64,000 nucleotides of DNA from the NCBI RefSeq assembly GCF_003865095.1, contig NZ_BHYK01000002.1:94802-158801 (forward strand), read 5' to 3'. Under the pieces are notes generated by a model. That model did not search any database. It was not told the DNA's origin and saw only the letters and a program-made list of their open reading frames with translations. The stretch comes from Clostridium tagluense (GTDB lineage Bacteria > Bacillota > Clostridia > Clostridiales > Clostridiaceae). Below, piece by piece: positions 1-9,874 of the stretch. Positions within the stretch are counted from its first letter, which is position 1. The number at the start of each line of letters is the position of its first letter. A program made the translations under genes and the position numbers.

Positions 1-39
1 GGATTTCTAAAGACATTAAGCTCCATTGGAGATTGAAAC

Positions 40-223
40 AGCTGAAATTATATGTTTTGGAGCTTTAACTTATTATATTTCTAAAGACATTAAGCTCCAT
101 TGGAGATTGAAACTTATTATTAGCATGGGAATACCTATCACGGGTATAAATTTCTAAAGACATTAAGCTCCATTGGAGATTGAAACTGCATACATTATAT
201 TATATAATTTACACATAGTAAAC
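40..223 (+). repeat. Spacer block duplicated 3.9 kb downstream (copy 1)
   Basis: Spacers 1 to 3 of the visible array (40-76, 114-149, 187-223) recur in the same order at 3924-3960, 3998-4033 and 4071-4107. They are identical except for the last base of the third spacer (C here, T in the other copy). The fourth spacer differs, so the copy ends there. The left limit cannot be seen because the window begins inside it. Confidence 0.95.
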
Positions 224-3200
224 ATTTCTAAAGACATTAAGCTCCATTGGAGATTGAAACTTTGGAATTATAACAGACAGGTTAAAAGAAGTTGCTGATT
301 TCTAAAGACATTAAGCTCCATTGGAGATTGAAACTTGAGCTACAATTAATTCGTTGGAAATTTGTTTAGATTTCTAAAGACATTAAGCTCCATTGGAGAT
401 TGAAACCCTGCGCCTAACAACTTGCGTATTGTAATCTATGTATTTCTAAAGACATTAAGCTCCATTGGAGATTGAAACAGAAGCAAAGAACGTATATATA
501 CCTAAGAACGCAGTATGATTTCTAAAGACATTAAGCTCCATTGGAGATTGAAACCCAAACTCTGCACCGCCTTTTAACCCTGCTATGCCATTTCTAAAGA
601 CATTAAGCTCCATTGGAGATTGAAACTTTGGATTGCGTACTAACTCCATTCAACTTTTGTTTATTTCTAAAGACATTAAGCTCCATTGGAGATTGAAACT
701 CAAGCCTTTTTGTAATGGTGTTTCGGTTTTGTCCATTTCTAAAGACATTAAGCTCCATTGGAGATTGAAACTTGCTCGCCTAGCATCGCGGTGATCATAT
801 CTAATAATGATTTCTAAAGACATTAAGCTCCATTGGAGATTGAAACTTCATAAATATGGCCCCATTCTCCCTCAACTTTCGTATTTCTAAAGACATTAAG
901 CTCCATTGGAGATTGAAACAGCAGAAGATATAGGAGCAGAGTTAGTATACTGTGAATATTTCTAAAGACATTAAGCTCCATTGGAGATTGAAACTTTAGT
1001 AATTGCATCTTCCCACTCAAATTCAAATGTATTTCTAAAGACATTAAGCTCCATTGGAGATTGAAACGCGGTATTCCCAAGCACAACAGTACCATCAGCT
1101 AAAATTTCTAAAGACATTAAGCTCCATTGGAGATTGAAACATTAAAAGTTGGCTTGAAATAAATATGCAAGAAAAAGATTTCTAAAGACATTAAGCTCCA
1201 TTGGAGATTGAAACAGTACACTTAATTCATATTTCATCATTTCACCGCCCATTTCTAAAGACATTAAGCTCCATTGGAGATTGAAACTAAAATCAATGGC
1301 AAATAAAGCCATTGGAGCATTGGGATTTCTAAAGACATTAAGCTCCATTGGAGATTGAAACGGTGGTATTGGTTCACCAGAGTATTTAATAACTCAAATT
1401 TCTAAAGACATTAAGCTCCATTGGAGATTGAAACATGCGAAATGATGCTAAACCACTAAAAATAACTCAAATTTCTAAAGACATTAAGCTCCATTGGAGA
1501 TTGAAACATATCTGCAAGTGCTATATCTATGTAGCGTTGCAGTATTTCTAAAGACATTAAGCTCCATTGGAGATTGAAACCTTACTGCTTTGTAAGCTTC
1601 TTGGTATTTTTCTTTTATTTCTAAAGACATTAAGCTCCATTGGAGATTGAAACTTTCACCTTCTTCAACTTCAACTTCTTCTGCTACAATTTCTAAAGAC
1701 ATTAAGCTCCATTGGAGATTGAAACTGGGCGCAGTTAATGTTAATTATTATAGTTAGAATTGATTTCTAAAGACATTAAGCTCCATTGGAGATTGAAACT
1801 TAGATAGGTTCTCTAATATAATACTACTGGCAATTTATTTCTAAAGACATTAAGCTCCATTGGAGATTGAAACCAGTTCCTTTAATACAATGGCATCTAC
1901 TTTTTCTTTGATTTCTAAAGACATTAAGCTCCATTGGAGATTGAAACCCTTTCAACGGTTATGTTATTAGTATTAATATAATCCATTTCTAAAGACATTA
2001 AGCTCCATTGGAGATTGAAACACAATATAAATCACCCCCTTTATATTTCTCTTATCAATTTCTAAAGACATTAAGCTCCATTGGAGATTGAAACGGGGCG
2101 TCTGTTGGTGTAATAGGTGCAAGTGGTGGTGATTTCTAAAGACATTAAGCTCCATTGGAGATTGAAACACTGGTGCCAGACAGAGCATTTCTGTTAGTTG
2201 CGAATTTCTAAAGACATTAAGCTCCATTGGAGATTGAAACTGGCAACAGCATCAAGTATGGGATGGAACATATAATTTATTTCTAAAGACATTAAGCTCC
2301 ATTGGAGATTGAAACCAAGTGATTTTAAAGTTAAAATGAAAAATTGTTCAATTTCTAAAGACATTAAGCTCCATTGGAGATTGAAACTTAGGCGATAAAG
2401 AAATACTAGATGATGTTTTAAAATATTTCTAAAGACATTAAGCTCCATTGGAGATTGAAACCAGAAACTAGAAGATGGAGAATCACTGGGTGGTGCATTA
2501 TTTCTAAAGACATTAAGCTCCATTGGAGATTGAAACAGGTAACATTATAGGCTCACCATTTTTATCTATCTTATTTCTAAAGACATTAAGCTCCATTGGA
2601 GATTGAAACTAGAACATAATGTTTGTGAAGAAATAGCGGACAGTGATTTCTAAAGACATTAAGCTCCATTGGAGATTGAAACAATAATATTGGATAAATT
2701 ACATTTACTAAATCTTTATTTCTAAAGACATTAAGCTCCATTGGAGATTGAAACAGGTGCAGTTCTTGCTACAGTGTGAAAAATACTTCATTTCTAAAGA
2801 CATTAAGCTCCATTGGAGATTGAAACTTTATTCAGCAAAAATGTTCTTTTATCCTTAATTTCATTTCTAAAGACATTAAGCTCCATTGGAGATTGAAACT
2901 AGTCCAATCTCGTTCCCCAATTAATGTATCTTCCATTTCTAAAGACATTAAGCTCCATTGGAGATTGAAACTTATTCTTTACCTATTCAATATAGAGCAA
3001 ACGCAACCATTTCTAAAGACATTAAGCTCCATTGGAGATTGAAACACGTTTAAAGGAATTAACATGAACGCTATGTATATTATTTCTAAAGACATTAAGC
3101 TCCATTGGAGATTGAAACTTAACGCATCTTGACTATCTACATAAAATCTATTAACGTATTTCTAAAGACATTAAGCTCCATTGGAGATTGAAACATTAGT

Positions 3201-3923
3201 AAAGTTAACAACATGCTTACAATTAGGTGCATTTCTAAAGACATTAAGCTCCATTGGAGATTGAAACAACATTGTTCAATCTCCATCACAAATATGGGAT
3301 GAAAATTTCTAAAGACATTAAGCTCCATTGGAGATTGAAACTTATATATTTTATCTTGTCATCAAATAATTTTTTAATTTCTAAAGACATTAAGCTCCAT
3401 TGGAGATTGAAACTAAAGAACAACGAGAAATATTATTATATTGTTTGTGATTTCTAAAGACATTAAGCTCCATTGGAGATTGAAACTAGAAATTAATGTT
3501 CAAAAAAATGATTGGAGTATGATTTCTAAAGACATTAAGCTCCATTGGAGATTGAAACTTAAAACTTTCATCCTATCATTTAAATGTTTTAAAAATTTCT
3601 AAAGACATTAAGCTCCATTGGAGATTGAAACAATTTTAAAGTTACTAGACTTCAGAAAGATACTATAGATTTCTAAAGACATTAAGCTCCATTGGAGATT
3701 GAAACAAGTTCAGTGGCGATATTAAGGTTAATTGTTAAAGATTTCTAAAGACATTAAGCTCCATTGGAGATTGAAACAAGATAAAAGGGAGGGTTGGCAT
3801 GGAATCAGCGATACATTTCTAAAGACATTAAGCTCCATTGGAGATTGAAACAAAGCTAGAGCGGTTAAACATAAAAAAATAATAAAATTTCTAAAGACAT
3901 TAAGCTCCATTGGAGATTGAAAC

Positions 3924-4107
3924 AGCTGAAATTATATGTTTTGGAGCTTTAACTTATTATATTTCTAAAGACATTAAGCTCCATTGGAGATTGAAACTTA
4001 TTATTAGCATGGGAATACCTATCACGGGTATAAATTTCTAAAGACATTAAGCTCCATTGGAGATTGAAACTGCATACATTATATTATATAATTTACACAT
4101 AGTAAAT
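3924..4107 (+). repeat. Spacer block duplicated from the array's left part (copy 2)
   Basis: Second copy of the three-spacer block described at 40-223, offset by 3884 bp. The spacers to its left (for example 3851-3886) have no partner inside the window. Confidence 0.95.
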
Positions 4108-4365
4108 ATTTCTAAAGACATTAAGCTCCATTGGAGATTGAAACTCGGCTGATAATATTTCATCCTTACATTCCACAGAAATTTCTAAAGACATTAATCT
4201 CCATTGGAGATTGAAACTCTACAGTAGCTACTTCAATCATTTTATCTATGGTATATTTCTAAAGACATTAAGCTCCATTGGAGATTGAAACAGCGTTAGC
4301 GGCAGCAAAGACAAATGCCGGTATATTAATTTCTAAAGACATTAAGCTCCATTGGAGATTGAAAC

Positions 4366-4474
4366 CTCCTGTGAGTTTAGTCATACCATTAGCATTACCT
4401 AATTTCTAAAGACATTAAGCTCCATTGGAGATTGAAACCTCCTGTGAGTTTAGTCATACCATTAGCATTACCTA
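4366..4474 (+). repeat. Tandem duplication of one spacer
   Basis: Spacers 4366-4401 and 4439-4474 are identical (both begin CTCCTGTGAG and end CATTACCTA) and are separated by one repeat. This is a simple one-unit duplication within the array. Confidence 0.95.
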
Positions 4475-4935
4475 ATTTCTAAAGACATTAAGCTCCATTG
4501 GAGATTGAAACCTGATATAGGTTCTACAGCTGAAAAATTTGTTAAAATTTCTAAAGACATTAAGCTCCATTGGAGATTGAAACTTTATGGTTTTGCATAA
4601 ACTGGGTACTTAGATTTAATTTCTAAAGACATTAAGCTCCATTGGAGATTGAAACATAAAAATAATAAATGGTGCGATTGAGGCAGAGGTACATTTCTAA
4701 AGACATTAAGCTCCATTGGAGATTGAAACCCTCGAATAGTTTATGCAAACGAATTTGTACCTGTTCATTTCTAAAGACATTAAGCTCCATTGGAGATTGA
4801 AACCCATATTTTGGTGACATACTATATTTATGTGTCTTTGATTCCTAAAGACATTAAGCTCCATTGGAGATTGAAACTTGGAATACTTTCGCCATCAAGC
4901 TCACCAGCTTTTAATTCCTAAAGACACTAAGCTCC

Positions 4936-5013
4936 TTGTATTTAAATTGTTGTAATTGAGTTGCTTGGGCTTGGAATTGTTGTGTTGAACCTTAACATTA
5001 GATGTATTTAAAT
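4936..5013 (+). CRISPR. Relic of a second CRISPR array with a clostridial type I-B repeat
   Basis: Directly after the truncated 37-bp repeat comes TGTATTTAAAT (4937-4947), then a 36-bp spacer-like stretch (4948-4983), then a 30-bp unit at 4984-5013 beginning GTTGAACCTTAAC and ending GTATTTAAAT. That 30-bp unit matches the well-known clostridial type I-B repeat, recognised from memory. The 11 bp at 4937-4947 are the same repeat's 3' end. The piece is therefore one and a third repeats and one spacer of a different array, fused in the same orientation to the end of the main array. Confidence 0.85.
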
Positions 5014-5016
5014 ACT

Positions 5017-5163
5017 GCAGGACTTGTTCCAGGTATATCTTTTAATGAAATTATGACGATTTTAACAGCACCAGATTCACTCTTTACGTAACCTTGGTTG
5101 GAAATATATGTTAAGACGCTAAAAAAATATGGTTACCTGTGGTCAATCTTTCCGATAGTTTAA
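5017..5163 (+). pseudogene. C-terminal relic of a membrane permease
   Basis: Two adjoining reading frames give AGLVPGISFNEIMTILTAP, followed after a one-base shift by PWLEIYVKTLKKYGYLWSIF and a stop at 5161-5163. Together they look like the frameshifted C-terminal tail of a multi-pass transporter. There is no start codon or upstream part, because the CRISPR relic abuts it. The family cannot be named from so little sequence. Confidence 0.4.
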
Positions 5164-5310
5164 ATTTCCAATAGTTTATGATAGAATAGGTAGTTATGGA
5201 TTGTAATGCCATAGTAGAATAATGGATTTTTAACAAGACTGTTTCGTTTTAAGAATGTAACTGTTAAGCTTGGGATTCAATTTTTTTATATTATACGAGG
5301 AGTGATACAA

Positions 5311-6988
5311 ATGAAAAATGAAAAATCAAAGACATTAAAGGGGAAGTTAGTTTTTATAACTTTAGCTATTTTTTTTTGCGGTATTATTACTAAGTACATT
5401 TGTTGTAAGTCTTCTCATAAAAAATGAGATGAAAACTGTTTTACTAAGTAAATCATTGGAAACTGCAAAGGAGATTTCTTATCAGGTGAAAAACATATTA
5501 GACACAAAAGACAGTAATATTCAAGATTTACAAAGCTTTGTTGTTAACAAGTCAAAGCAAAGCAATATTACTTACGTAGCTATATTAGATACCAATGCCA
5601 AAGCTATAGCTCACAGTGATAGTATGAAAATAGGAAAAGTTTATGATGATGATTATACTATAGATGGAGCAAAGAATGGAAATATAAAAACCTCCAGATT
5701 TTATGCCGATGTTCAAAAAAATTGGACATATGACATTATGGTACCGGTATACAAAAATGAAAAATTAATGGGAACACTTGATATTGGTATACCAGAAGCA
5801 GGTATAACAGAGGTTGCAAATAAAACATTGCTTATTCAATCTATAATATCTATTGTTTCACTTATAATAATTAGTATCTTGCTTATGTTTATTTTTGGCA
5901 GAGCACTTGCACCACTTAACAAGATGGTAACGGGAATTGATAAAATCGGTAAATTTGATTTTACTGATAGCCAGGAAATCAATGAACTTACAAAAAGGCA
6001 AGATGAAATAGGCAAAATAGCAAATTCATTATCTGATATGCGAAATGGAGTTTCTCATTTGATAAAGGGGATTATGGATAATTCCCAGACTCTCACAACA
6101 TCCTCAGAGGAACTTTCAACAACCATGGAGGAATTAACATCAACAATTGTAACAGTAGACAATGCTGTTAAGAATATTGTAAATGGAATGCAAGACTCAA
6201 GTGCAGCAACTGAGGAAATAAGTGCATCCATAGAAGAAGTAGATTCAAGCATTAACGAGCTTTCTCAAAAGGCTATGGATGGAAGTAATAATGCAAATGT
6301 AGCAAAAGAAAGGGCTACAGAGGTTAAAAAAAGCAGTGAAAAAGCCATAGAAGATACTCAGAAATTGTATGCCGAAAAGCAAGATAAGATGCTAATAGCT
6401 ATTGAGGATGGTAAGGTAGTAGATAGTATCAAGGTTATGGCAGATACCATAGCAACTATTGCGGAACAGACTAACTTACTTGCATTAAATGCCGCTATAG
6501 AAGCAGCGAGAGCTGGCGAACAGGGAAGAGGCTTTGCAGTGGTTGCTGATGAGGTTAGAAAACTTGCAGAAAAATCATCCCAGGCAGTAACAAGTATTCA
6601 AGATACAATTATAAGAGTTCAGGGTGCATTTAAAAGTAGTACTAGTACTGGCAGTGATATATTAGAATTTATTAACAAGGATATACAGGTACAATTTGAT
6701 GCATATGGTGAAACAGGAAATCAGTATTATAATGACTCTGATTTTGCAAGCAGAATGGCTGAGGAAATTGCGGCTATGTCAGAAGAAATTACAGCTACAG
6801 TAGGTCAAGTAAGTGAAGCAGTGCAGAATATGGCACAATCCTCACAAGAATCCAATGAACATGCTGAAACAATAAAAGAGAGTATGGATGATACTACGAA
6901 AGCTACAAAACAGGTAGCGATGATTGCACAAAGTCAAGCGGGACTTGCTCAGAAGCTTAATGAAATGGTGCAAAAGTTTAAAATATGA
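5311..6988 (+). CDS. Methyl-accepting chemotaxis protein, frameshifted near the N terminus
   Basis: Chemoreceptor. The uninterrupted frame begins at 5429, but the proper start is ATG 5311 with a GGAG site just upstream; the two frames join if one T is removed from the nine-T run at 5369-5377. The repaired protein has a first membrane helix ([12 protein letters not shown] region), an extracytoplasmic single-Cache-like sensor of about 110 residues, a second helix, a HAMP segment and a long MCP signalling domain with the hairpin tip [25 protein letters not shown] (roughly residues 340-365 of the 519-residue frame). As read, translation from 5311 stops at 5425-5427. It ends 23 bp before the dehydrogenase start and probably shares its transcript. 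The frameshift may be a real mutation, a phase-variable tract or a sequencing error. Confidence 0.85.
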
Positions 6989-7011
6989 TTAAGAAACACG
7001 GGGAGGTAACA

Positions 7012-8133
7012 ATGAAACTTTTAGAATTAAAACCACAAATATATAAATTCAGTAATTGCTTAGAGTTTGCTAATGAATTTAAACTGGGAAAGAAGGACTT
7101 AATATTCACTAACAAATTTTTATATGAAAAATTCCTTAAAAAATTAAATATAAATTGTAACTATATATTTAAAGGGGACTACAATATCCAAGAACCGTCA
7201 GATGATATAATAGATAAAATAATAGGAGAAATAAAGTATAAGAAAATAGATAGAGTTATTGCAATAGGTGGGGGTTCTATAATAGATATTGCTAAAATAT
7301 TAATACTAAAGGACGTAACAACAACTAAAGAGCTTTTTGAAAGAAAGATACCTGTAATAAAGGAAAAGAAGCTTATAATAGTTCCTACAACCTGTGGAAC
7401 AGGGAGTGAAGTTACAAATATATCAATTACAGAAATAAAATCAAAAGGTACAAAAATGGGTCTTGCTTGCGACGAGCTATATGCTGATTACGCAGTTTTA
7501 ATACCTGAACTTGCAGAGGAACTTCCTTATGAATTCTTTGTATATAGCTCAATAGATGCGCTTATACATGCTATAGAGTCATTAGTATCCCCAAAAGCAA
7601 ATACTTACACCGAAATGTTTAGCTTTGAGGCTATTAAGATAATAATAAATGGTTATAAGGCTATAATAGAAAAAGGTGTGGATTATAGAAAAGAGATAAT
7701 AGAAGACTTTCTTATAGGGAGTAACTATGCTGGCATAGCCTTTGGAAATGCAGGAGTTGGTGCTGTACATGCACTATCCTATCCCTTAGGAGGAAAGTAT
7801 CATGTGCCTCATGGTGAAGCAAATTATGCATTCTTTATAGAAGTGTTTAAATTTTACAATAAAAGTAATCCAAATGGTAAAATCAAGAGAGTTAATCAAT
7901 TTATAGCTGATATTCTTAATGTGCCAGAGAAAAAAGCTTATGAAGCATTGGAAGAGCTATTAAATAACCTAATAGTAAGGAAGAGCCTAAATGAGTATGG
8001 CATGAAGGAAGAAGAAATAGAAATATTTAGTCAAAGTGTTATAGAAACTCAAGGAAGATTACTTCAAAATAATTATGTTGAAATGACCCTAGAGGATATT
8101 AAGAAAATATATAAAGATTTATATAAATATTAG
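7012..8133 (+). CDS. 4hbD: 4-hydroxybutyrate dehydrogenase (iron-containing alcohol dehydrogenase family)
   Basis: NAD-dependent interconversion of succinate semialdehyde and 4-hydroxybutyrate in the succinate-to-butyrate route. The 373-residue protein follows C. kluyveri 4HbD over its whole length as I recall that sequence, including the opening MKLLELKPQIYKF, the nucleotide-binding GGGS at 86-89, PTTCGTGSEVT at 125-135, and the metal-binding region with VHALSYPLGGKYHVPHGEAN. I chose ATG 7012 because GGGAGG lies 6 bp upstream; an in-frame start at 6985 overlaps the chemoreceptor and lacks a site. The other genes of the pathway (succinyl-CoA reductase, 4-HB CoA transferase and dehydratase) are not in the window. 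A related Fe-ADH substrate cannot be excluded. Confidence 0.85.
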   Translation: MKLLELKPQIYKFSNCLEFANEFKLGKKDLIFTNKFLYEKFLKKLNINCNYIFKGDYNIQEPSDDIIDKIIGEIKYKKIDRVIAIGGGSIIDIAKILILKDVTTTKELFERKIPVIKEKKLIIVPTTCGTGSEVTNISITEIKSKGTKMGLACDELYADYAVLIPELAEELPYEFFVYSSIDALIHAIESLVSPKANTYTEMFSFEAIKIIINGYKAIIEKGVDYRKEIIEDFLIGSNYAGIAFGNAGVGAVHALSYPLGGKYHVPHGEANYAFFIEVFKFYNKSNPNGKIKRVNQFIADILNVPEKKAYEALEELLNNLIVRKSLNEYGMKEEEIEIFSQSVIETQGRLLQNNYVEMTLEDIKKIYKDLYKY

Positions 8134-8234
8134 ATATCTAATTTAGATTCTTTACTTTTTTTACATTTAATGATATTATATCGTAAAGAATAGCTTTGCA
8201 GATTTAAAATATGTTAATATATTTTAGCAATTAT

Positions 8235-8451
8235 GGAAATTAAGATTATTATAGCAATTAAGAGAGCTGGTGGTTGGTGAAAATCAGTGTGCAATATAAT
8301 CCCTCCGATTCCATAGCAACAAGCTAAAGCGTGAAAGGTTTGTGTCCTTTATCTCACAATAAAGTGGTCATATTTACATATGACAAATTGAGTGGCACCG
8401 CGAGAGTTTAGCTCCCGTCTCTATAGGTTTATAGAGATGGGAGTTTTTTGT
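8235..8451 (+). promoter_or_regulatory. T-box leader upstream of serS
   Basis: The T-box sequence AGTGGCACCGCG is at 8391-8402. It is followed by an intrinsic terminator with a 14-bp stem (8412-8425 with 8430-8443) and a T-run. Upstream, GAGCTGGTGG...GTGAAAATCAG fits the base of stem I. UCC triplets at 8302-8313 would fit a serine specifier, but I cannot fold stem I by eye to prove it. Uncharged tRNA-Ser should pair with the T-box, favour the antiterminator and allow serS transcription. Confidence 0.85.
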
Positions 8452-8513
8452 TTTAAAAAAATATTAACTACAATGTCTAAGCTATTGAAAATATATTAAG
8501 GAGGTATTATATT

Positions 8514-9788
8514 ATGTTAGATTTGAATTTAATTAGAGAAAACACCCAAATGGTTAAAGAGGCACTTTCTAAGCGCATGGATAATATTGATTTTGATGAG
8601 CTACTTCAATGGGATGCAGAAAGAAGAAAATTAATATTTGACATTGATATCTTAAAAAATAAAAAAAATAAAGTGTCTAAAGAAATACCGGAACTTAAAA
8701 GAAAGGGTGAAAATATTGAAATTTATTATTTGGAAATGAAAGAGGTTTCAAGTAATATAAAGATGCTCGAGGATAGATTGACGCCACTTGGAGAAAAAAT
8801 AAATACCTTCTTAGAGGCCTTACCTAATTTACCAGATAATGATGTAGTAGCTGGAGGAAAGGAAAATAATAAGGTGATAAGAGAGTGGGGTAAAAAACCT
8901 GATTTTAAATTTATTCCGAGAGATCATGTAGAGCTTGTAACAATGCATAATTTAATAGATTATGAAAGAGGCGTAAAGCTTGCAGGAAATGGTTTTTGGA
9001 TTTATAAGGGTGATGGTGCTATGCTTGAATGGGCACTTCTTAATTATTTTATAGAAGAACATATAAAGGATGGGTATGAATTTATTTTACCTCCACATAT
9101 TTTATCATACCAGTGTGGATTAACAGCAGGTCAGTTTCCTAAATTTCAGGATGAAGTTTTTAAAGTTACTGATAATAAAAACAATGAAAATAGTCAATTT
9201 TTACTTCCAACCTCTGAAACTGCATTAATTAATTTGCATAGAGATGAAATTCTAAAGGAAGAGGAACTTCCGAAAAAATATTTTTCATATACCCCTTGTT
9301 ATCGGGTGGAAGCAGGAAGTTACAGGGCATCAGAAAGAGGAATGATTAGAGGACATCAATTTAACAAGGTAGAAATGTTTCAATATACAAGGCCAGAAGA
9401 TTCGGATGCTGCTTTCGAAGAACTTTTGGGTAAGGCAGAGAGGCTTGTTCAAGGATTAGGACTTCATTATCGCGTGAGTAAATTAGCTGCAAAAGATTGC
9501 AGTGCATCTATGGCAAGGACTTATGATATTGAAATATGGATCCCCAGCATGAATGAGTATAAAGAAGTAAGTTCAGCATCAAATGCTCGGGATTATCAAG
9601 CAAGACGGGGAATGATTCGGTTTAAAAGAAATGGAAGCAAAAATACAGAGTATGTTCATACTCTAAATGCATCTGGTCTAGCTACAAGTAGATTACTTCC
9701 TGCGATAGTAGAACAAATGCAGCAAGAGGATGGAAGCATTATTATCCCCGAAGTATTAAGAAAGTGGATGGGGAAAGAAAAATTATAG
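8514..9788 (+). CDS. serS: Seryl-tRNA synthetase
   Basis: Class II aminoacyl-tRNA synthetase that charges tRNA-Ser with serine. The 424 residues match the family length. The N-terminal ~105 residues form the long antiparallel coiled-coil tRNA-binding arm. The catalytic core has the TSETA motif (~232), motif 2 with YRVEAGSYRASERGMIRGHQF (~262-282) and motif 3 with TLNASGLATSRLLPAI (~383-398). GGAGG precedes ATG 8514. It is a single-gene unit behind its T-box leader. Whether this is the only serS or a second copy (extra copies occur in clostridia) cannot be told here. Confidence 0.95.
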   Translation: MLDLNLIRENTQMVKEALSKRMDNIDFDELLQWDAERRKLIFDIDILKNKKNKVSKEIPELKRKGENIEIYYLEMKEVSSNIKMLEDRLTPLGEKINTFLEALPNLPDNDVVAGGKENNKVIREWGKKPDFKFIPRDHVELVTMHNLIDYERGVKLAGNGFWIYKGDGAMLEWALLNYFIEEHIKDGYEFILPPHILSYQCGLTAGQFPKFQDEVFKVTDNKNNENSQFLLPTSETALINLHRDEILKEEELPKKYFSYTPCYRVEAGSYRASERGMIRGHQFNKVEMFQYTRPEDSDAAFEELLGKAERLVQGLGLHYRVSKLAAKDCSASMARTYDIEIWIPSMNEYKEVSSASNARDYQARRGMIRFKRNGSKNTEYVHTLNASGLATSRLLPAIVEQMQQEDGSIIIPEVLRKWMGKEKL

Positions 9789-9792
9789 AAAA

Positions 9793-9839
9793 AGGGGAAT
9801 GTAGCTAGATTTATTCACACAAATCTAGCCACATGCCCC
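9793..9839. terminator. Hairpin terminator between convergent genes
   Basis: The arms GGGGAATGTAGCTAGATTT and AAATCTAGCCACATGCCCC pair over about 19 bp with two mismatches. The U-tract is on the minus strand (CCCCTTTTTC), so it mainly ends the leftward kinase-like gene; it also sits 5 bp past serS. Confidence 0.75.
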
Positions 9840-9874
9840 AGAAATTATTTCAAATTTCGGTTACTCATTTTATG

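Larger units (their letters stand above)
1..4935 (+). CRISPR. Large CRISPR array, 67 full repeats plus one truncated
   Basis: A 37-bp repeat starting ATTTCTAAAGAC and ending CCATTGGAGATTGAAAC recurs about every 73 bp with unique 35-39 bp spacers. I count 67 full copies, the first at 3-39 and the last at 4841-4877, then a 22-bp truncated copy at 4914-4935. The repeat contains a short hairpin (CTCC-ATT-GGAG) and ends in ATTGAAAC, the 8-nt crRNA handle typical of Cas6-processed type I and III systems. Repeats are almost invariant except near the right end: position 18 G to T in the copy at 4181, T to C in the copies at 4841 and 4914. Decay at the right, and the ATTGAAAC end, place the leader beyond the left edge and transcription rightward. 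No cas gene is in the window, so the subtype stays open. Confidence 0.98.

Noticed and set aside
455-4820. Many short reading frames across the array, most on the minus strand with repeated MELNVFRN or FNLQWSLMSLEI
   Set aside because: They are translations of the CRISPR repeat itself in different frames, without ribosome sites.
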